From Candidatus Caenarcanales bacterium (GTDB lineage: Bacteria; Cyanobacteriota; Vampirovibrionia; 2-02-FULL-35-15): a DNA stretch of 64,000 nt. The translations under genes and the position numbers were made by a program. The stretch spans positions 1 to 64,000 of the forward strand of contig JAGVKQ010000023.1 in the NCBI GenBank assembly GCA_020050435.1, in the 5' to 3' direction. The notes beneath the pieces were generated by a model. That model made no database searches, was not told where the DNA came from, and worked only from the letters and a program-made list of their open reading frames with translations. Below, one piece after another: positions 1 to 8,515 of the stretch; within the stretch, counting starts at the first letter, position 1, and every line of letters begins with the position of its first letter.

Positions 1-1
1 A

Positions 2-163
2 ATAATGCGACATATAGCATACGGGAAAGTTCCTAACATAATTTTAAGATATATTACAAAAAGGATAAGCAAAACCTTGACAATAACTCTATATTATCTG
101 AAGCGAAAACCAGTGAGACTAAGAAGATATATCAAAGATATAAAAAGTAAAACAAGAACATAG
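2..163 (+). CDS. Partial CDS, C-terminal end of an unidentified basic protein
   Basis: The frame starting at base 2 is open from the window edge to a TAG at 161-163, about 53 codons. The product is rich in Arg, Lys and Tyr, with basic clusters such as LKRKPVRLRRYIKDIKSK. A positively charged tail like this is often seen after the last membrane segment of glycosyltransferases or other inner-membrane proteins, but no family motif is visible. There is an ATG at base 5, so it could also be a short complete frame, or chance. The rest of the stretch up to base 304 shows no gene; an AGAGG at 291-295 serves the next gene. Confidence 0.35.
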   Translation: MMRHIAYGKVPNIILRYITKRISKTLTITLYYLKRKPVRLRRYIKDIKSKTRT

Positions 164-304
164 AAGTAAAAACTTTCGTCTGTAAAAGAAAGCTCAATAA
201 TATCCATGGAGATATTAGAGCTTTAAACTCAGCTAATATAAAGGAGTTAATTGTCTAATTACTGGGTATTACTTAAAATAAGTTATTGATAGAGGAAAAA
301 AAAA

Positions 305-1039
305 TTGAGTAAGATACTTTTAGTTGATGATGATAAGTCAATCGTTGAATTGGTTAAAATAAACCTAGAAATTCAAGGTCATGAGATTGTTATTGCAAAC
401 GATGCAATAACAGGCATTGCCTTAGCTAAGCAAGAAATACCTGACCTAATTATTTTAGATTTAATGATGCCTGAAGTCGATGGATTTACAGCCTGCCAAA
501 GAATTAGACAAGATGAAAAGACAGAAAATATCCCTATATTAATGCTTACAGCATTATCTAGAACTGATGATAAAGTATCAGGATTCAATGCTGGAGCTGA
601 TGATTATCTAACAAAGCCTTTTGAATTACCAGAATTATATGTAAGAGTAAGAGCTCTTCTTAGACGCGCAGGAAAAGCTACGACAGTAATGAGTCTTCCC
701 GAAATATTACACATAGGCGAATTAACTCTTATACCTGAAAGTAGAGAAGTTAAGATTAAAGATAATTTAGTAAGATTAACACCGATCGAATTTGAGGTAA
801 TACATTGCCTAATGCAACACCATGGTCAAACAGTAACAACAAGTAAGTTGCTAGAAGAGGTTTGGGGATATTCACCTGATGATGATGTTGATACGATAAG
901 AGTACATATAAGACATTTAAGAACAAGAATTGAAGCATTCACCAAGAAGTATATTAAAACAGTCTATGGTGGCGGCTATCAACTAATCCCTGAAGGTTTT
1001 TCAGATAAGTCAGAACAACAAGAAGCCCCTCCAGGATAG
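305..1039 (+). CDS. OmpR/PhoB-family response regulator
   Basis: This is a two-component transcription factor of 244 residues. The N-terminal receiver domain (about 1-120) has the acidic pocket DDD at 8-10, the phospho-acceptor D52 in LDLMMP, T82 and K104 in LTKPF. A winged-helix DNA-binding domain follows (about 135-230), with the typical [12 protein letters not shown] and the C-terminal YGGGYQL wing. The start is TTG, chosen because the conserved N-terminus begins there and AGAGG lies 9 bases upstream. The tail after the wing (SEQQEAPPG) is variable. No histidine kinase gene is adjacent, so it is an orphan regulator here. It resembles cyanobacterial RpaB-type regulators in general form, but the target is unknown. 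It lies about 22 kb from the kdp operon, and there is no direct evidence that it is KdpE. Confidence 0.93.
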   Translation: MSKILLVDDDKSIVELVKINLEIQGHEIVIANDAITGIALAKQEIPDLIILDLMMPEVDGFTACQRIRQDEKTENIPILMLTALSRTDDKVSGFNAGADDYLTKPFELPELYVRVRALLRRAGKATTVMSLPEILHIGELTLIPESREVKIKDNLVRLTPIEFEVIHCLMQHHGQTVTTSKLLEEVWGYSPDDDVDTIRVHIRHLRTRIEAFTKKYIKTVYGGGYQLIPEGFSDKSEQQEAPPG

Positions 1040-1081
1040 TAAAAGATTGATAGAATAATTTAGCTAGATTGCTTAGAAATA

Positions 1082-1131
1082 TAGCTTATTGGCAGAAAAG
1101 AGGATTTGTCCAATTTATTTGGCAAATCCGA
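1082..1131 (-). repeat. Structured 50-bp element, copy 1 (next to tRNA-Val)
   Basis: The 50 bases align without gaps to 34682-34731 (39 of 50 identical by hand count). The core folds as an outer 7-bp stem (1102-1108 with 1123-1129), a bulged T (1109) and an inner 4-bp stem (CCAA 1110-1113 with TTGG 1119-1122) around a 5-base loop. Read on the minus strand, the stem is followed by TCTTTTCTG, which makes it terminator-like for transcription from the right. Three stem pairs differ from the second copy and all are compensated. The flanking TAGCTTAYTGGCA is also conserved, which a plain terminator would not need. Confidence 0.7.
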
Positions 1132-1187
1132 GCAAACGGTGCACTTGATAGCAAAGTATTTTAGCTTGTCTAAAATCCAATACAAAT

Positions 1188-1263
1188 GGACGCTTAGCTC
1201 AGTTGGTAGAGCACCTGTTTGACGTACAGGTGGTCAGAGGTTCGAATCCTCTAGCGTCCACCA
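1188..1263 (+). tRNA. tRNA-Val (anticodon GAC)
   Basis: A full cloverleaf can be drawn. The acceptor stem GGACGCT pairs with AGCGTCC (1253-1259). The D stem is GCTC/GAGC. The anticodon stem CCTGT/ACAGG holds the loop TTGACGT with GAC at 1221-1223. The T arm is AGAGG-TTCGAAT-CCTCT. The discriminator is A1260 and CCA is encoded at 1261-1263, unlike the tRNA-Glu in this window. GAC reads the valine codons GUC and GUU. Confidence 0.97.
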
Positions 1264-1284
1264 TTAGTAAATCACAAAAAAAAA

Positions 1285-2079
1285 TTATAACTTGGAGCTA
1301 TTAATAAATTTTAGCAATGCAAGAAAAGATATTAATAGTACAACTAAAATAGTCCAGGGTAAAAAGTTGAAGTCTTTTTTATAGGAGAAAGGATTGCTAT
1401 TAGTATTGAAACTTTCTTTTGATTGTTTATTATAAATAAGATCATCTTTATTCAAGATATCATCATCAATAGTAGAGTCAAGAGTATTTGAATGTTCACT
1501 TAAACCATCATGAACATCAGTACTTTTATAAGTCTTTGTCCCAAAACGACTGGCATCATCTTCATCAGCTAATAACATTGATTTAGAATGATTTTTAGGG
1601 CTATTTATCTCTTTAATTTCTAACTCTTTAATTTTTATTTGTTTGTTAACAACTTTAGCTGAGGGGTTTACACTATTTAAAGGAATAATACTCTTTATAG
1701 GTAGAGTATTTTTTATGGGAGTAAAACTTTTTACTGGGCTAGCAGTTTTTATGGAAGCAGCAACTTTTACTGCGCTACCAGTTTTTGATGGACTAGCAGC
1801 TTTCACAGGACTAACAGTTTTTACAGCAACAGCAGCTTTCCCTGAGATAGCAGTTTTTTCTGGCTTTACAGTTCCTAAAGGCACAATCTTAGAATCAGTT
1901 AAATTAACTTGATCCTTAACAGATGACATATTTAAATAATTTGAAATAGTAGATAAGGAAAAAATGTTATCGTTAGAGTCAACAAAAACTGGAAGCTTTC
2001 TATTATTCATAATTAAAAATGAGATGAGTAATAATACTACAATTAGAATTAAAATCAACAATTTCTGTTTATTACGCAT
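1285..2079 (-). CDS. Hypothetical bitopic membrane protein with lysine-hexad repeat
   Basis: The family is not recognised. The 264-residue protein has a membrane helix near each end (about 6-24 and 240-258) and a long hydrophilic middle. Residues 75-129 carry lysine at every sixth position without a miss (75, 81, 87 and so on to 129), in units such as TASPVK, SFTPIK and NTLPIK, a tandem hexapeptide of type xxSPxK. After it comes a Lys/Glu-rich stretch, then an Asp/Ser-rich acidic stretch (about 170-225). The basic repeat and acidic segment between two anchors suggest a tethered, disordered linker; what it binds is unknown. It is divergent from sppA with 77 bases between the starts. Confidence 0.75.
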   Translation of the reverse strand: MRNKQKLLILILIVVLLLISFLIMNNRKLPVFVDSNDNIFSLSTISNYLNMSSVKDQVNLTDSKIVPLGTVKPEKTAISGKAAVAVKTVSPVKAASPSKTGSAVKVAASIKTASPVKSFTPIKNTLPIKSIIPLNSVNPSAKVVNKQIKIKELEIKEINSPKNHSKSMLLADEDDASRFGTKTYKSTDVHDGLSEHSNTLDSTIDDDILNKDDLIYNKQSKESFNTNSNPFSYKKDFNFLPWTILVVLLISFLALLKFINSSKL

Positions 2080-2156
2080 ATTTTTTAAGAAGGATAATAT
2101 TTAGAACAGTTCCAGAAGATTCACTAAATTGCTTATATAATAGTAACGGTAATCTT

Positions 2157-3164
2157 ATGAACAATAAAAACATTTCTTTATTAATAATTTTTATATGTCT
2201 AACATCACTTTTTGTTGGAATTATAATGCCAAAATCAAATTCTAGCCAGGAAGAGCTAGAAACAAACGATAACATTTCATATAATTCCATTAAGTCATTT
2301 GGCTCACCTTTTAAAGGATCAAAAATAAAAGCAATTAAATTAGAGGGTATAATTACAGATTCAGAAGGGTCATCATTTTTTAAGAACACTACATCAAGTA
2401 GTGCCGTATTGGAACAGATTATAAAAGCGACAAAAGATACCACTGTAAAGGCTATTGTTTTAAGAATTAATAGTCCAGGTGGAACCGTAGCTGCCAGCCA
2501 AGAGATCTACCAAGCATTAATTAGAGCTAGAAAAAAGAAACCCATAGTAATAACAATGGGAGACGTAGCAGCTTCAGGAGGATACTATATAGCCTCTGCT
2601 GGAAATTCAATTTATGCTAATCCTGGAACACTGACTGGGAGCATTGGTGTTATAACTTCATACTTAAATTTTACAGACTTATTCAAAAAATTTGGAGTTG
2701 AGGGAGTCACTATAAAATCAGGGAAATTTAAAGATATTGGTAGTTCAACCAGACCACTAACAGAAACAGAAAGAAAAATACTACAAGCGCTACTTGACAA
2801 CTCATACAAACAATTTATTGGTGATGTAGCCAAAGGTAGAGGCGTACCATATGAAAACATATCAATGATTGCTGAAGGATTAATTTATACAGGAGAACAA
2901 GCTCATAAAATAGGGCTAGTTGATCACCTCGGAGATTACTCAAAAGCCCTAGCTCATGCTCAAAAACTTGCAAAAGAAAAATTCCCCGAAATAGGGAAAA
3001 AATATGGAAACAAAGACTTGCCAGTAGAAGAAGAATGGAAAAGCTCATCAGTATTGGAAAGCTTTATTTCATCCTCTATTGGGAAAAATGAAAAGTTTGA
3101 GGCTTTCTTCCCACAAAAATTTATATCTCAATCCAAATTTCAACCTCTTTGGATAGTAGAATAA
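2157..3164 (+). CDS. sppA: Signal peptide peptidase SppA, S49 family
   Basis: This is a membrane-anchored serine protease that degrades leftover signal peptides. The 335 residues begin with one membrane helix (about 6-24), followed by a single S49 domain. The Ser-Lys dyad is clear: S140 in VAASGGYY and K192 in KSGKFK, the 52-residue spacing also seen in the short Bacillus-type SppA. RINSPGG and GTLTGSIGVI are further family motifs. At this length it is the short single-domain form, not the 600-residue duplicated E. coli form. A TATAAT lies at 2136-2141, only 15 bases before the ATG, too close to be a normal promoter for this start. Confidence 0.93.
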   Translation: MNNKNISLLIIFICLTSLFVGIIMPKSNSSQEELETNDNISYNSIKSFGSPFKGSKIKAIKLEGIITDSEGSSFFKNTTSSSAVLEQIIKATKDTTVKAIVLRINSPGGTVAASQEIYQALIRARKKKPIVITMGDVAASGGYYIASAGNSIYANPGTLTGSIGVITSYLNFTDLFKKFGVEGVTIKSGKFKDIGSSTRPLTETERKILQALLDNSYKQFIGDVAKGRGVPYENISMIAEGLIYTGEQAHKIGLVDHLGDYSKALAHAQKLAKEKFPEIGKKYGNKDLPVEEEWKSSSVLESFISSSIGKNEKFEAFFPQKFISQSKFQPLWIVE

Positions 3165-3190
3165 CTGTCTGTTAAACACAAATAGACTTA

Positions 3191-3901
3191 TTAACTTACA
3201 GAATCTTTAGGAACAATATTATAAGATTTAGGGAATTTCTTTAACTCTTTAATTTTTTTAAGAACAATTTCTCTAACTTTTTTTTGTTGGATGTTTATAG
3301 GCAAAGTAGCATCTATAACAGTAAAGCCAAATTCTTCAATCATTTTTTCATATTCTGACAAAATCTTCTCCTGAAAAAGCTTAAATGATTCTCGAATATC
3401 TGAAGAAAGCCCAATATCCATACCTGCTTCATAAAATTTAATCTCAGCTCGATTCCCTAGAATACGATCCAAGGCAACATCTAATGGCACCTTAAAATAA
3501 AATGGTATGGTAGGTTCAACAGCAAAACGATAAAGTTTTCTAACCCACTTAGGATCTACACCACGAGCAACATCTCTAGCAAATGCAGTATAGAAATATC
3601 TATCAGCAAGAACTACAGCACCAGCTTTTAATGGTGGGATTATTTCATTTTCAATTCTGTCAGCAAAATCCGTAGCATGAATTAAACTAAATGTTGTGGG
3701 AGTTAGCAATTGATTAGATTTACCATGTTTTGTTGTAGCCTTGACTAGAGGAGATGAATTCCACTCACTAAGAAAAACACCATATCCATCATGTTGAAGC
3801 CATTGATGTAAAAGTTTTAATTGTGTACTTTTACCTGATCCATCAATACCTTCTACAATAAAAAGCTTTCCAGGATAATTATTTTCTAAAAACTGTGCCA
3901 T
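3191..3901 (-). CDS. tmk: Thymidylate kinase-like nucleoside monophosphate kinase
   Basis: Probably phosphorylates dTMP to dTDP with ATP. The P-loop GIDGSGKST is at 18-26, and a DRY motif occurs in LADRYFYTAFARD. The stretch LTPTTFSLIHATDFADR fits the helix region that contacts substrate. At 236 residues it is a little longer than a typical Tmk (about 210), with a Lys-rich tail. The sequence after DRY (ARDVARGVDPKW) looks like a divergent thymidylate-kinase-like subgroup rather than the textbook enzyme, so dTMP as substrate is likely but not certain. It faces sppA tail to tail and is divergent from gpsA. Confidence 0.85.
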   Translation of the reverse strand: MAQFLENNYPGKLFIVEGIDGSGKSTQLKLLHQWLQHDGYGVFLSEWNSSPLVKATTKHGKSNQLLTPTTFSLIHATDFADRIENEIIPPLKAGAVVLADRYFYTAFARDVARGVDPKWVRKLYRFAVEPTIPFYFKVPLDVALDRILGNRAEIKFYEAGMDIGLSSDIRESFKLFQEKILSEYEKMIEEFGFTVIDATLPINIQQKKVREIVLKKIKELKKFPKSYNIVPKDSVS

Positions 3902-4025
3902 ATTTTTAATTATAAACCGTCATATGATAATAAATAAAAAATAATGTATAAATTTACTGTCATTATAAGTAATTTTAAAGAAATTTAGAAAAAATACAAT
4001 AAAATATAGAGGGTCTAAATAACAA

Positions 4026-5048
4026 ATGCAATATAAAAATAAGAAAAATTTAAATATATCAATATTAGGCGCTGGAAGTTGGGGTGGAACTCTTGCTTGT
4101 CTTTTAAGCAAGAAAGGAATTTCTGTTAATCTTTGGACACCAAATAAAGAAGAATATCTGGCAATTAAAAATACAAAAACACTTACAAAACCAAAAAAAT
4201 ATAAGATAAACAAAAATATCCATATAACCATGGATTTAAAAAGTGTCGTAGATAACAGCAATATTTTAGTTATTGCTGTACCTACAAATGCATTTAAAGA
4301 TGTAATAAACAAACTTAAAGTATTAAAGATCAAAAAGAATGTTATTTTACTTAGTGCCACAAAAGGGATAACAACAGATGATCATAAAAGACCCTCAAAA
4401 ATAATGAAAGAGGTACTTCCGAATAATCCTATAGCAGTTCTTTCAGGACCTAACATAGCATTGGATGTAATATCAAACACACCAATAATTTCAGTTATTG
4501 CATCTAAAAATATTAAAGCAGCAAAATTACTTCAAGAAATGTTTTCATCAGAGTATTTTAGAATTTATACAAACAATGATGTAATCGGTGTAGAATCTGC
4601 TGGAGCATTAAAAAATGTTATAGCCATAGCGGCGGGTATTTCTGATGGGCTAGGATTCAGCATCAGTACAAAAGCAGCACTAATCAGCAGAGGATTAATA
4701 GAAATTGCAAAAGTAACTGTAAAAGAAGGTGGCAAGCCTAAAACACTACTTAGTGCAGCTGGAATTGGTGACTTAATAGCGACATGCTGTAGCACAAATA
4801 GTAGAAATTACAGAGTAGGATATGCTTTAGCCAAGGGTAAAAAACTTGAAACAATATTAAAAGAGTTAGGTCAGGTAGCTGAAGGTGTTGAAACAGTAAA
4901 ATCAATGGTAAGTCTAGCTAAAAAGTATAAACTTGATCTGCCTATAGCTAACTCTGTTTATAAAGTTTTAGTACATGGGAAAAACACAAAATCAGTTCTT
5001 AAAGACCTTATGAATAGACCACTTATAGGACATGAGCTTGATTTTTAA
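4026..5048 (+). CDS. gpsA: Glycerol-3-phosphate dehydrogenase [NAD(P)+]
   Basis: Reduces dihydroxyacetone phosphate to sn-glycerol-3-phosphate for phospholipid synthesis in the cytosol. The N-terminal Rossmann motif GAGSWGG is at 15-21. ATKGI and SGPNIA follow in the family order, the catalytic lysine is about K196 in GALKNV, and GDLIATC with NYRVG lies in the C-terminal helical domain. The length (340) is normal. It converges with atpD across a 73-base gap filled by an AT-rich hairpin. An FAD-dependent enzyme for the reverse step (glpD) lies elsewhere in the window. Confidence 0.96.
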   Translation: MQYKNKKNLNISILGAGSWGGTLACLLSKKGISVNLWTPNKEEYLAIKNTKTLTKPKKYKINKNIHITMDLKSVVDNSNILVIAVPTNAFKDVINKLKVLKIKKNVILLSATKGITTDDHKRPSKIMKEVLPNNPIAVLSGPNIALDVISNTPIISVIASKNIKAAKLLQEMFSSEYFRIYTNNDVIGVESAGALKNVIAIAAGISDGLGFSISTKAALISRGLIEIAKVTVKEGGKPKTLLSAAGIGDLIATCCSTNSRNYRVGYALAKGKKLETILKELGQVAEGVETVKSMVSLAKKYKLDLPIANSVYKVLVHGKNTKSVLKDLMNRPLIGHELDF

Positions 5049-5102
5049 TTAACAATTGAAAATTGAGAATTGAAAAATAAAGAAATTCCTTAATTGTTAA
5101 TT
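5047..5102. repeat. AT-rich inverted repeat between convergent gpsA and atpD
   Basis: AATTAACAATT (5047-5057) is exactly complementary to AATTGTTAATT (5092-5102). The loop contains a direct-repeat-like run with AATTGAGAATTGAAAA (5061-5076) and the 11-mer AATTCCTTAAT (5084-5094). The same 11-mer lies in the loop of the hairpin at 35615-35686, and the 16-mer recurs inverted at 14132-14147. It could act as a bidirectional terminator for both genes. The sharing of words with other gaps points to a repeat family. Confidence 0.6.
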
Positions 5103-5121
5103 ATCAACTGTCAATTTTAAA

Positions 5122-6579
<1,458 letters not shown>

Positions 6580-6673
6580 CTACAATAAAATGTTATCATG
6601 CATGCAAGCATTTAGTAAAAGAAATATAAGCAACAGGATAGAGCTTCACTCTCAATCTATACGTTATACGCTA

Positions 6674-7375
6674 TTACTTATAAAGATCTGAATCAGGAGT
6701 AGCAATAACATTTTCATCAGCAGATTCAATTTTCGCACTTACATCTTTTGTAACTTTTTTCTCAGCTAGTATAGAAGTATCCAAGAGTTTAAGATTCCGA
6801 TTAATAACAATGTAATTTATATTTGCATCTTCATCATGACAAATAAATTTTACGGAAGACGGGACTTGAGTAATTTTATTATCGACTAATACATATAAAG
6901 ACAATGCTTCTGCCGGATAAATAATATATGTTTTTACTGGAGATAAAATCACATCATCATCAGATATTCCTGGTGATTTATTTCTTAAACTAATACCACG
7001 AATAGCAGTACTAGCTACAGATTTAGCAACTGCACCAAAAGCTAATGATGCAGCTCCAGCAGTAAGATTTAATACAGCAAGTTTTTTATTTCCACTTGCC
7101 ATAGAAGCAGAAGCTATTTCCTGCAAAGTTGTATACTTAACTCCTAAATCAATACTATATCCTGGAATAGAAAAAGCCTTTTCTGATCTGTTTTCTAAAT
7201 ATATTTCATACAAGTTATATCTTGATGATATATAATTCCCCAACACATTAGAATCCAAATTTCTAACAACATACTCAAGCCCATCTACCTTTTCTACAAA
7301 TGAATAAGCAGCTTGATTACTCAAGATTAAAAACAATAAAAGAAAAATTATAGTAATTTTCAATTTAATTAACAT
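6674..7375 (-). CDS. Hypothetical exported protein
   Basis: The family is not recognised. The 233 residues start with Lys residues and a strong hydrophobic core (about 7-24), then a possible signal-peptidase site near AAYS, so export is likely. A second hydrophobic, Ala/Gly-rich stretch (about 105-125, LTAGAASLAFGAVAK) could be a glycine-zipper-like membrane helix. The rest has no cysteine cluster or catalytic motif that I can see. It is upstream of atpD on the same strand with a 121-base gap, so co-transcription is possible but not shown. Confidence 0.7.
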   Translation of the reverse strand: MLIKLKITIIFLLLFLILSNQAAYSFVEKVDGLEYVVRNLDSNVLGNYISSRYNLYEIYLENRSEKAFSIPGYSIDLGVKYTTLQEIASASMASGNKKLAVLNLTAGAASLAFGAVAKSVASTAIRGISLRNKSPGISDDDVILSPVKTYIIYPAEALSLYVLVDNKITQVPSSVKFICHDEDANINYIVINRNLKLLDTSILAEKKVTKDVSAKIESADENVIATPDSDLYK

Positions 7376-7463
7376 CCTACACTCTAATGTTTATAAGGGT
7401 TACAGAGCACCTAAAAGTCATAGGGCTACACTCTATTAGTACCCAATAATCATTAAAGACTAT

Positions 7464-8450
7464 TTAAAGGGGGAAGTTAAGACTGTATTCATTATCTACT
7501 TTTTTACCTTCAGCATAAGTTTTAATTGACTTTTCAGAGGACTGAGGAATAGATTTAGCAAAATCAGACTCAATAAGATACTTTTCTGCCTTTTTTATAA
7601 TGCCCTTTAATGGGATTTTAACTGTTCTAACAGAAAGAGACTTATCTGATATTTCAAAAATTCTAAACGTACATGGATAAGCTAGGATACTTGAGGTTAA
7701 GGCAAACACTGTTTTCCCAGACAATTTCAACCTGTTTGCAGAAGTATTTCCAGAAGCAACAAGCCTAATATTCGGGTTTTGTTTAATTAACTTATAAAGT
7801 TTTAATGCATATTTATTACTTATTATTTTGCCATCAGTTTGAACAATTGAATCATGCATAAATAAAACAACGTTTTTATTTTTATTTTCAGCTAAGAGCT
7901 TTGATAGCCAATTAAGCTGTTTAACAGATTCAGAAGCACTAACGAAAAATAATGAGCTATTTAATCCAACAAAAATTAAATTATTTTCAGGAACAGCATA
8001 CATCCACCAGGTTTCACTAGAGTTTACTCCAGTAGACTTTATAACCCTAACAAGATCGTTCGCGCTTTTTGATTTCATTTCATTTCCGCCAGAAACAATA
8101 AAGAATGAAGCTTTAATCTGGCTAGCCATATCTAAAAGAAGCTGAAGGAGATCATCAGAAACTGAGGAAGAAAAATCAGCAACATTATTACCACCAAAAA
8201 CAACAAAGTCAGGATTAATTTTCAAATTAACATAACTTATCAAGTCTTGAAAAACAGCTTGAGACTCATGAAATAAAAGTCCTTTTTCTTTTTCTAACTT
8301 TGATTTAGTTCTTATATTTGAAGCTGGTGTAGGATAAAGATTTAAATCAGGAATATAAACAAATTTAATAGTATGAGGATGAGGAGAAACAAAAGAATAA
8401 TTAAAATTCAAAAGAATCAGAAAAGATAAAAATAATAGGATTAATCTCAT
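7464..8450 (-). CDS. Exported metallophosphoesterase-like protein with degraded metal motifs
   Basis: The order of motifs follows the calcineurin-like phosphoesterase fold, but most metal ligands are replaced. IPDLN stands where DxH is expected, FGGNNV where GDN is expected, SGGNE where GNHE/D is expected, and SGNTSAN where GHxH is expected. Only the H in FMHD looks like an intact ligand. The protein is therefore probably not a normal hydrolase. The chosen ATG at 8450 places a signal peptide (MRLILLFLSF) right at the N-terminus; a TTG 21 bases upstream keeps the frame but has no ribosome site. It is divergent from the M16 protease gene. The role is unknown. An intact relative lies at 49938-50831. 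Confidence 0.72.
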   Translation of the reverse strand: MRLILLFLSFLILLNFNYSFVSPHPHTIKFVYIPDLNLYPTPASNIRTKSKLEKEKGLLFHESQAVFQDLISYVNLKINPDFVVFGGNNVADFSSSVSDDLLQLLLDMASQIKASFFIVSGGNEMKSKSANDLVRVIKSTGVNSSETWWMYAVPENNLIFVGLNSSLFFVSASESVKQLNWLSKLLAENKNKNVVLFMHDSIVQTDGKIISNKYALKLYKLIKQNPNIRLVASGNTSANRLKLSGKTVFALTSSILAYPCTFRIFEISDKSLSVRTVKIPLKGIIKKAEKYLIESDFAKSIPQSSEKSIKTYAEGKKVDNEYSLNFPL

Positions 8451-8515
8451 TATTACAGGATAACAACTCAAAAGAAATATGGCTTGAAGAGTTCCCTGGT
8501 AGTATTATAAATTAA

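Noticed and set aside
77-97. TTGACA (77-82) with TATTAT (92-97) as a promoter for the response regulator
   Set aside because: The spacing is only 9 bases, far too short for a -35/-10 pair.
305-1039. Response regulator as KdpE partner of the kdp operon
   Set aside because: It is 22 kb away, the KdpD-like protein has no kinase, and nothing in the regulator is specific for KdpE.
1643-1912. An 89-codon plus-strand frame with regular Phe/Thr/Ala pattern
   Set aside because: It is the antisense of the lysine-hexad repeat in the minus-strand gene; the regularity is a shadow of that repeat.
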